Below, piece after piece: positions 1 through 4,576 of a stretch of DNA of 5,333 nucleotides. How positions within the stretch are numbered: the first letter of the stretch is position 1; the number at the start of each line of letters is the position of its first letter. Made by a program: the position numbers and the translations under genes. Under the pieces are notes generated by a model. The model made no database searches. It was not told where the DNA came from and saw only the letters and a list, made by a program, of their open reading frames with translations. The stretch is taken from NCBI GenBank assembly GCA_964557285.1, contig CAZKZS010000350.1, positions 1-5,333 of the forward strand, written 5' to 3'. The stretch comes from SB15 sp964557285 (lineage in GTDB: Bacteria; Chloroflexota; Anaerolineae; Aggregatilineales; J027).

Positions 1-1251
1 GCCGAGCATGTAATTGATATATTCATGCGAAAAACCGGGGATTAAATCTTCGCGTACATCGGGGATTTTGGTTTCGCCGCGATTCTGGTAGTTATCTACC
101 GCCACTTTCAAAATTTGTTTGGCAATCGTCAGCGCCTTGTGTTCGTCAAATTCGATGTGAGTCGCGCCTTTAATCCGCACCTTTGGGGACGTGGTGATAA
201 TTTTGGTGTGGAAATTTGCGGCCAGTCCAACCAGCGCCTGCATGATACACTGCACATCCACAACCATCGCTTCTACTGCACCTGTCAGGATCGCCAGTTC
301 CTGCTGCAAGAAATTTCCTGCTGCCGGAATCCCCTGCCGCATCAAAATTTCGTTGGCCGTACAGCAGATGCCGGAAAGATTGATGCCTTCTGCCCCTGCG
401 TTTCGGACATACTCGATAACTTCCGGGTCCTGTGAGGCCGCGACAATCATCTGGCTGAGGGTGGGTTCATGGCCGTGAACAATCACGTTCACCATGTTTT
501 GTTTGAGGACGCCTAAATTAGCTTTGCCCAGAATCGGCGCGGGCGTGCCAAACAGGATGTCGGAAATATCCGTGGCAATCATACTGCCGCCCCAGCCATC
601 GGCCAGCGCGGTACGGATGGCATGTTGCAGGATATGTTCAGGGTCCTGGTCATCCCCAATGTGGGTGCGGTGCAGCGCTTCTACCACTTCACGGTCAATG
701 CCGCGTGGGATAAGCCCGCGTTCTCGCCATAACTGCTGACGTTTTTTCGGAGCGCGGGTGACGGGGGCAATCTCGCCTTTTTGCTGCCCAAACTGGGCAA
801 TATACAAATCGGCTAAATCGTTAGCGATTTCTTCCGGCGAACGTTTGTCAATCGGAATGTGATACTGTTCCGCCACCATCCGTAACTTGGCGACATCCCG
901 AATCCGGTAGCCTTCGGCTTCTCCCTGAGCCACTGCTTTGAGGGTAAAAGCCATATCACGGCCATGATCGGAGTGGGCGGCAGAGCCAGCAGCAATAGCG
1001 CGGATAAAATTCCGCGCCTGAATGGTATCTATCGTTGCGCCGCAGACTCCGGTTTGCCCTTCCTTCGTCAGACGACAGGGGCCCATACCGCACAATTTAC
1101 AGCACATGCCCGCCCCGCCGATATTACAGGGGACCATATCATCGGCGCGGGTGAAAGCAGTTCCGATGCCAATTTCTTCCGCACGGATGAGCATCTGCTG
1201 GGAGGCGGGGTCACTTGAATATTCTTCAGGAGTACGTCTTTGTCTTGGCAT
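1..1251 (-). CDS. cooS: Anaerobic Ni-Fe carbon monoxide dehydrogenase catalytic subunit (CooS/AcsA), partial, C-terminus off window
   Basis: Catalyses reversible CO oxidation/CO2 reduction at the NiFe4S4 C-cluster, in the cytoplasm; in acetyl-CoA-pathway organisms it works with acetyl-CoA synthase. The visible 417 residues are the N-terminal part of a family usually about 630-680 aa long. D-cluster cysteines are C42 and C50. B-cluster cysteines are C51, C54, C59 and C70, within CCKLCGMGPCRL...GVCGA. The C-cluster ligands H261 (VHGHEP), C297 (GICCTANE) and C335 (VQCIM) match H261, C295 and C333 of Carboxydothermus CODH-II. The remaining C-cluster cysteines lie beyond position 1. Of the family's proton-relay histidines, H93 and H96 are present, but the next two positions are D99 and F102. 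The ATG at 1251 follows GGAGG with 8 nt spacing, located inside the end of the upstream HMA-like gene, 3 nt after its stop, so the two are probably translationally coupled. Whether it is the ACS-bound or the monofunctional type cannot be decided here. Confidence 0.96.
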   Translation of the reverse strand, partial: MPRQRRTPEEYSSDPASQQMLIRAEEIGIGTAFTRADDMVPCNIGGAGMCCKLCGMGPCRLTKEGQTGVCGATIDTIQARNFIRAIAAGSAAHSDHGRDMAFTLKAVAQGEAEGYRIRDVAKLRMVAEQYHIPIDKRSPEEIANDLADLYIAQFGQQKGEIAPVTRAPKKRQQLWRERGLIPRGIDREVVEALHRTHIGDDQDPEHILQHAIRTALADGWGGSMIATDISDILFGTPAPILGKANLGVLKQNMVNVIVHGHEPTLSQMIVAASQDPEVIEYVRNAGAEGINLSGICCTANEILMRQGIPAAGNFLQQELAILTGAVEAMVVDVQCIMQALVGLAANFHTKIITTSPKVRIKGATHIEFDEHKALTIAKQILKVAVDNYQNRGETKIPDVREDLIPGFSHEYINYMLG

Positions 1252-1254
1252 CGT

Positions 1255-1641
1255 TTATTCCTCCGCTTCCAGGGTAGGTTTCATGCCGGGGCAGGGGATG
1301 AGGGGTTGCTGTGGTGAGGTGAATGGCTGGGCAAAGCTGACCGTCTTTCCGGTCTGAGCATAGGCCGCCGTGTGGCGGAAAAAGACATTTCCATCCTCAC
1401 CATAGGCAGAAATTCCGGTTTCTTGCGGGTGTGCAAGGTCCTGTAGGTATCCAGCGTGTTGCAGTTTTGCTGAGATAATATCGGGGGTAACTAACGCGGG
1501 GTCGTATTCGACTTCAACCGTCTTTAAGTAACTACTTGCGTATACGTCGGTGATACCTGGCAATGTCAGCAGGAGTCGATGTACTTCTATGACATGATGA
1601 TCTCCATACATTGCCGGGACATCTAGCATGAATACTGCCAT
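1255..1641 (-). CDS. Small HMA-fold protein lacking the CxxC metal site, next to cooS
   Basis: A 128-residue cytoplasmic protein. Residues about 3-65 follow the heavy-metal-associated (ferredoxin-like beta-alpha-beta-beta-alpha-beta) pattern: VPAM...V..V..LL.TLPGI..V......KTVEVEYDPALVTPDII..KLQHAGY. Aligned to the usual GMTCxxC loop, the window reads AMYGDHH, so the two metal cysteines are replaced by G13 and H16, with H15 and H21 nearby. A poorly predicted tail of about 60 residues carries the only cysteine, C117, in a PCPGM motif near the C-terminus. The ATG at 1641 is preferred because AAAGGTGG lies 6 nt upstream; the ATG at 1647 (two residues longer) directly abuts that site. The stop is 3 nt before cooS, so a function tied to CO dehydrogenase is likely, for example handling nickel or another metal, or acting as an assembly factor. 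That function is inference; the HMA-like fold is well supported by the pattern. Confidence 0.82.
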   Translation of the reverse strand: MAVFMLDVPAMYGDHHVIEVHRLLLTLPGITDVYASSYLKTVEVEYDPALVTPDIISAKLQHAGYLQDLAHPQETGISAYGEDGNVFFRHTAAYAQTGKTVSFAQPFTSPQQPLIPCPGMKPTLEAEE

Positions 1642-1647
1642 AGACAT

Positions 1648-1655
1648 CCACCTTT
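1648..1655 (-). promoter_or_regulatory. Ribosome binding site choosing the HMA-like gene's start
   Basis: AAAGGTGG on the minus strand. It is 6 nt from the ATG at 1641 but directly abuts the ATG at 1647, which favours the inner start. Confidence 0.6.
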
Positions 1656-1660
1656 ACTTA

Positions 1661-1684
1661 GCCTGCTGGTGATTGCCATCAGGC
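1661..1684 (-). other. Stem-loop in the leader of the HMA-like/cooS segment
   Basis: On the minus strand GCCTGATGG pairs with CCAGCAGGC around a 6-nt CAATCA loop: 9 positions with one A/G mismatch. It lies 5 nt upstream of the AAAGGTGG ribosome binding site and just downstream of an AT-rich stretch with seven T's. No U-tract follows the stem on either strand, so it does not look like an intrinsic terminator. It may stabilise or process the mRNA or modulate HMA/cooS translation; this is inference. Confidence 0.45.
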
Positions 1685-1698
1685 GTTAAAAAAATATA

Positions 1699-1791
1699 TT
1701 ACAGACTGTCTTTTGTGCTTGTTACCATTTTCACGGACGTAGAAGCATCCAGACAGTGAGTATGCTCACATTTCTTTTTTCCGTTTGTCAT
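1699..1791 (-). CDS. Candidate 30-residue Cys/His microprotein between methyltransferase and HMA-like genes
   Basis: A short open frame of 30 codons plus TAA, beginning with ATG 5 nt after the stop of the upstream methyltransferase gene. An AGGAA (1800-1804), overlapping the methyltransferase's last codons, gives 8 nt spacing. The peptide has a basic start (TNGKKK), then C8-E-H10-T-H12-C13, a compact Cys-His-His-Cys set that could bind one metal ion, then a Ser/Thr/Lys-rich end. It fills most of what would otherwise be a 155-nt gap in a tightly spaced operon. I recognise no family. Support is positional (coupling, spacing) plus the motif; a chance ORF of this length is quite possible. The 14-nt stretch encoding the motif is also a perfect 5-bp hairpin (GTGAG CATA CTCAC), which could instead be the real signal. 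Confidence 0.35.
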   Translation of the reverse strand: MTNGKKKCEHTHCLDASTSVKMVTSTKDSL

Positions 1792-1796
1792 CGGAT

Positions 1797-2843
1797 TTAT
1801 TCCTGCCGTAGATGCTGACCTGTGGCGGCCAGCGTTTCAAAAACCTTCTCCGTAATCGCTGCCGTTGTTGACCCCAATCCGCAGCTTGGGGTAATCAGGC
1901 TGCGCGTGGAAAATTCCTGGGGCGTAATGGATACCCCGCGTGCGGCTGCTTTATCCGAAATAAGTTTGAAGCCGGAACGCAGCCGTTCGCTTAAGCCTTC
2001 CGGTGTGACCGTATCAATGAGTTCATTGTTGGGGACGATTCCCCAGGCCACCACCCCGCCCCGATCCAGAAAGGCACGAAGTTCAGCCGGATACAATGCC
2101 AGATTTTCCAGATACCCGTAGCTGTCCAGATTCAAAACATCGACGGTGGTTTCCAGCAGCACCGACCAATCGGTGTTGGCACAGCAGTGGATTCCGGCCA
2201 GCGCCCCCTCCTGATGAATGGCCGCAAAAACTTCATTCAGCATATGAATGACCTGTTCGCGGCTTAAGCTGATGAACGCCGACCCAAAAGACGCCATATA
2301 AGGCTCATCTACTACTATCAGGATGTGCTGGCGGGCGGTGCGGTATTGCTGGATTTGCCAGCGAGCAATCATGGCCGTGTTTTTGACAATCGCATCGGCC
2401 AGCAGGTCGTTATACAGGCTGGCACGCAGTTCCTGGTCGGTCACGGTCAGCCCGAAGCTAATCGGGCCTGTCACCTGCCCCTTGACCCATGTTCCGGGCA
2501 GGCGGCGTATCTGGTCAAGAAAGGTCTGAAAGCCTTCCGAGTAAGCGGGACTCAGTGAAAAAGCATCCACATCTTCCGCCAGATATTTCTCATAAAAATT
2601 TTCTAAAGCCGGAGTCAGGTCGCCGGAAGTATCAAAATAAACTTTTTCCTTTTGCTCATCCAGCACGATTCCGGGCAAACATACGCTGAACTGAGCATAC
2701 ATACTTTCCCGAAAATTCCGACGCGGAAGCTGCAACCAGGTCGGAACGTCCAGATGGGCGGCCAGAAATTCACTCAGGGCGCCGGCTTCCGTATGCGGGA
2801 CACTGCCCACATGAGTCGTCCAGAAATTCGGTTCAAAAACCAT
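1797..2843 (-). CDS. Cobalamin-independent methionine synthase catalytic core-like methyltransferase (core-MetE type)
   Basis: A 348-residue protein of the UROD/MetE-like TIM-barrel superfamily, matching only the C-terminal catalytic half of classical MetE (about 750 aa). It starts with TTHVGSVPHTEAG, as MetE-core proteins do. KGQVTGP (121-127) and VDEP (178-181) fit substrate-pocket motifs. The zinc site that activates the thiol is visible as H219-x-C221 (GIHCCANTD) and C321 (TPSCGLGS). The N-terminal folate-binding half of classical MetE is missing. Short bacterial core-MetE enzymes, characterised in Dehalococcoides, use a methyl-corrinoid rather than methyltetrahydrofolate. Being first in a probable operon with cooS suggests methyl transfer from a corrinoid protein, such as the corrinoid Fe-S protein, to homocysteine. 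Another thiol acceptor cannot be excluded. The start is well set: AAAGGAG lies 6 nt upstream of the ATG at 2843. The superfamily is certain; the exact acceptor and donor are inferred. Confidence 0.87.
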   Translation of the reverse strand: MVFEPNFWTTHVGSVPHTEAGALSEFLAAHLDVPTWLQLPRRNFRESMYAQFSVCLPGIVLDEQKEKVYFDTSGDLTPALENFYEKYLAEDVDAFSLSPAYSEGFQTFLDQIRRLPGTWVKGQVTGPISFGLTVTDQELRASLYNDLLADAIVKNTAMIARWQIQQYRTARQHILIVVDEPYMASFGSAFISLSREQVIHMLNEVFAAIHQEGALAGIHCCANTDWSVLLETTVDVLNLDSYGYLENLALYPAELRAFLDRGGVVAWGIVPNNELIDTVTPEGLSERLRSGFKLISDKAAARGVSITPQEFSTRSLITPSCGLGSTTAAITEKVFETLAATGQHLRQE

Positions 2844-2849
2844 AGTCTG

Positions 2850-2856
2850 CTCCTTT
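2850..2856 (-). promoter_or_regulatory. Ribosome binding site of the core-MetE-like gene
   Basis: AAAGGAG on the minus strand, 6 nt from the ATG at 2843. No convincing minus-strand promoter hexamers are seen between it and the divergent gene, and no SAM riboswitch or T-box fold is evident in this short leader. Confidence 0.7.
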
Positions 2857-2912
2857 GGAGTCTATGCTGCCCATAACCTGCCCCGTGCGAATGTGTGTAA
2901 TGTCATCAAAAT

Positions 2913-2923
2913 TGTGTGATAAT
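2913..2923 (+). promoter_or_regulatory. Candidate extended -10 promoter for the DUF166 gene
   Basis: TGTGATAAT (2915-2923) resembles an extended -10 element (TGnTATAAT) with one mismatch. A start about 7 nt downstream (near 2930) would leave a leader of about 16 nt containing the GGAGGG site. There is no clear TTGACA-like -35; the matching region is GT-rich. The hexamer TGTGTG occurs at 2892-2897 and again at 2913-2918, 21 bp apart. Confidence 0.4.
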
Positions 2924-2933
2924 AGAAAGGCGC

Positions 2934-2939
2934 GGAGGG
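2934..2939 (+). promoter_or_regulatory. Ribosome binding site choosing the DUF166 start
   Basis: GGAGGG located 6 nt before the ATG at 2946. The longer in-frame start at 2916 has no such site. Confidence 0.7.
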
Positions 2940-2945
2940 TTTATC

Positions 2946-3698
2946 ATGCGGCTTCTGGTATTGGTCACAGGGGAATATGGCTGGCGGCACGTTCACAATC
3001 TGAGGAAACATGCCCCCTGGCCGATTGAAACCTGGCAGACGCCCAGAGTGCTGCCGCCCGTGCTGGATTACCCGGAAGAATACCTGCCGGAAAGCCTGCC
3101 CGCCGCCGACCTGATTCTGTCGCTGGCGGAAGTGTCAGGAGTCGCCGAACTGATACCGGATATAACCCGCATGACGGGCGCTCAGGCGGTGATTGCCCCG
3201 ATTGATAATGTGGTCTGGCTGCCTGTAGGACTGGCGCGGCAGCTCATCGAGTGGCTGGCACGGATGAATGTCGCCTGTGTGACTCCCAAACCGTTTTGTT
3301 CGCTGACTGAAACCACCTACAACGCCTTACGATTTAAAACCCCCTATGACCATGCCCTGATTCGGGAATTTGCCCGCCTTTTTGGGCAGCCCGCCTTTCA
3401 GATTACGGTGGATGAGGCCGCACAAACCCTCCAGGCCATTCATGTGACCCGTGATGCCTGCTGCGGCTGCGCTCGTTATGTGGCGGAAAAGCTGACCGGA
3501 GCAGCGCTGGAAAATGCGCTGGAAGCGGGCGGCCTGCATCACCATCATTATCCCTGCCAGGCGAGTATGGGCATTGACCCACAGTATGGGGATACCCTGA
3601 TGCACATTTCCGGCAACATCATGAAAGATGCCCTCAAAGAGGCCCTTGAACCCCATCTCCACCGCCGCTACCTGCGTCCCTCCGGTAAAAGCATGTAA
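2946..3698 (+). CDS. DUF166 family protein (archaeal/anaerobe 'thymidylate synthase-like' family), function unknown
   Basis: A 250-residue soluble protein. It begins MRLLVLVTGEYGWRHV, a Rossmann-like first strand and turn, and carries the family's motifs: PxxFCSL (C118), RDACCGCARYVAEKL (C172, C173, C175) and HHHHYPCQASM (H198-H201, C204), then GDTLMHISGNI. As I recall, DUF166 (PF02593) is mostly found in methanogens and other anaerobes and was once labelled thymidylate synthase, without evidence I could rely on. The clustered cysteines and histidines suggest a metal or Fe-S site. The ATG at 2946 is chosen over an in-frame ATG at 2916 because GGAGGG sits 6-7 nt upstream of it, and 2916 falls inside the candidate promoter. 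It is transcribed divergently from the core-MetE/cooS operon and upstream of hdrCB. The location supports a link to C1 or corrinoid metabolism, but the function is unknown. Confidence 0.82.
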   Translation: MRLLVLVTGEYGWRHVHNLRKHAPWPIETWQTPRVLPPVLDYPEEYLPESLPAADLILSLAEVSGVAELIPDITRMTGAQAVIAPIDNVVWLPVGLARQLIEWLARMNVACVTPKPFCSLTETTYNALRFKTPYDHALIREFARLFGQPAFQITVDEAAQTLQAIHVTRDACCGCARYVAEKLTGAALENALEAGGLHHHHYPCQASMGIDPQYGDTLMHISGNIMKDALKEALEPHLHRRYLRPSGKSM

Positions 3699-3709
3699 CG
3701 ACACGGCAT

Positions 3710-3798
3710 GTAGGGGCAGGGACAAGCGAGTGAAACGAGCGATGCCTGCCCAAAACAGGGCGGGAATCGGGCGTGACCGCCCTTGTCCCCGCCCCTAC
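3710..3798. repeat. 89-bp palindromic intergenic element with 17-bp terminal inverted repeats (MITE/REP-like)
   Basis: The left arm GTAGGGGCAGGGACAAG (3710-3726) is the inverse complement of the right arm CTTGTCCCCGCCCCTAC (3782-3798) with one mismatch in 17. Inside are two further hairpins: CCTGCCC/GGGCGGG (3745-3751 with 3758-3764, one G-T pair, AAAACA loop) and GGGCG/CGCCC (3769-3773 with 3778-3782, TGAC loop). As RNA or single-stranded DNA it would form a long stem capped by two smaller ones. It starts 11 nt after the DUF166 stop. GTAGGGGCGGG-type palindromes are, to my knowledge, common dispersed intergenic repeats in Chloroflexota and some other bacteria; copy number cannot be seen here. 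No U-tract follows, so it is not a typical terminator, though the fold could stall or protect the DUF166 transcript. Confidence 0.7.
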
Positions 3799-3958
3799 TT
3801 CAACCAACATATTGGGTATTGGATAGGGGTAGGCGTCAAGTGACAAACTGCTTGTGAATTTAAATACAAAGGGTACTACTTTGCTTTTTCGGGGCGGGTA
3901 TGCTTTAAGCAAGGGGGGTTATAAAGTTTTGGAAGCTCGCTAGTTATAGATATTTTTT
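3799..3958 (+). other. AT-rich leader region upstream of hdrC, no gene seen
   Basis: Together with the palindromic element, this makes up the 275-bp gap between the DUF166 gene and hdrC. It changes from mixed composition to AT-rich towards hdrC. TATAAA-like and TATAGA-like hexamers (around 3920-3925 and 3945-3950) could be -10 elements, but neither has a good -35 at 16-18 bp, so I do not call a promoter. Because an unrelated repeat separates the two genes, hdrC probably has its own promoter somewhere here. Confidence 0.4.
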
Positions 3959-3968
3959 AAAGGAGGTG
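3959..3968 (+). promoter_or_regulatory. Near-perfect Shine-Dalgarno fixing the TTG start of hdrC
   Basis: AAAGGAGGTG is complementary to the 16S anti-Shine-Dalgarno over ten bases. Its GGAGG core ends 7 nt before the TTG at 3974. The first in-frame ATG (residue 39) lies immediately before the first cluster cysteine (C40), so TTG is the credible start. Confidence 0.88.
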
Positions 3969-3973
3969 TCCCT

Positions 3974-4576
3974 TTGACTGTAGGCACTTCTTACCCCTCA
4001 GATAGCCCCGCTCCGGCTTTGCAAGAAGCCCCTGGAAGTTTTTTGGATGAAGTTATTGCCGCCACACCGGGCATTTCGCGCCTGGATATGTGTATTCAAT
4101 GTGGCACTTGCGGAGGGTCGTGTCCATCAGCAGCAGATATGGATCACACACCCCGCCAGTTATTTGCCATGATTCGCGCCGATATGCGCGAATCCGTCCT
4201 TCAGAGTAACACCCCCTGGTACTGTGTCTCGTGTTATTACTGCACTGTGCGTTGTCCGCAGGAAGTCCATATACCAGATGTCATGTATACCCTCAAAAGC
4301 ATGGCGATTCGCGCCAAACTCTATGATGATTCTACCGCCCCTGATTTCTCTCAGACTTTTATTGACTATATTGAAAACTATGGACGAAGTTTTGAATTTG
4401 GGCTGGCAACCCGCCACAACCTCAAACATCGTCTGCGTCAAACCCCGTCCATGATTCCGATGGGATTGGGGATGTTTACCAGAGGACGCATGGATTTAAC
4501 GCCGCAGCGCATCAACAAAATTGAAGAACTGCAAGCGATTTTAGCCCGTGCCATCGAATTGGAGGCCGTGGGATGA
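3974..4576 (+). CDS. hdrC: Heterodisulfide reductase subunit C-like iron-sulfur protein (HdrC)
   Basis: A 200-residue soluble electron-transfer subunit with two [4Fe-4S] ferredoxin-type motifs: C40-xx-C43-xx-C46-xxx-C50-P (CIQCGTCGGSCPSA) and C84-xx-C87-xx-C90-xxx-C94-P (CVSCYYCTVRCPQ). Spacing, the intervening DHTPRQLFAMIRADM helix, the following IPDVMYTLKSMA and the length fit HdrC, which relays electrons between HdrA and HdrB. It has no membrane segment, so it belongs to the cytoplasmic HdrABC type rather than membrane HdrDE. The C-terminal part (MGLGMFTRGRMDLTPQRI) is also typical. The start is TTG, supported by a very strong ribosome binding site. It overlaps hdrB by ATGA, indicating translational coupling. 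In acetogens such as Moorella, hdrCBA-mvhD genes sit with metV/metF; near a CO dehydrogenase operon, a role in the methyl branch or in bifurcation is likely but inferred. Confidence 0.93.
   Translation: MTVGTSYPSDSPAPALQEAPGSFLDEVIAATPGISRLDMCIQCGTCGGSCPSAADMDHTPRQLFAMIRADMRESVLQSNTPWYCVSCYYCTVRCPQEVHIPDVMYTLKSMAIRAKLYDDSTAPDFSQTFIDYIENYGRSFEFGLATRHNLKHRLRQTPSMIPMGLGMFTRGRMDLTPQRINKIEELQAILARAIELEAVG

Noticed and set aside
115..1357. Several plus-strand open frames (115-435, 191-478, 494-739, 964-1218, 1022-1357)
   Set aside because: All lie antisense to the clearly coding cooS and HMA-like genes, with no recognisable motifs.
1705..1757. 7-bp inverted repeat ACTGTCT (1705-1711) / AGACAGT (1751-1757)
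   Set aside because: Short arms and a 39-nt loop; could easily arise by chance, and it lies within the microprotein candidate.
1822..2876. Plus-strand frames antisense to the core-MetE-like gene
   Set aside because: Compositional shadows; the minus-strand gene has family motifs across its whole length.
2844..2945. SAM riboswitch, cobalamin riboswitch or T-box upstream of the methionine-synthase-like gene
   Set aside because: The region is about 100 bp and shared with a divergent gene; no conserved box or multi-stem fold was recognised.
3867..3889. Possible rho-independent terminator: CAAAG/CTTTG stem, 7-nt loop, then CTTTTT
   Set aside because: The stem is only 5 bp and AU-rich, probably too weak, and lies about 170 nt after the DUF166 stop; not called.
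3634..3912. 92-codon minus-strand open frame spanning the DUF166 3' end and the palindromic repeat
   Set aside because: It overlaps a well-supported gene antisense and most of its peptide is the translated repeat; no ribosome binding site or domain seen.
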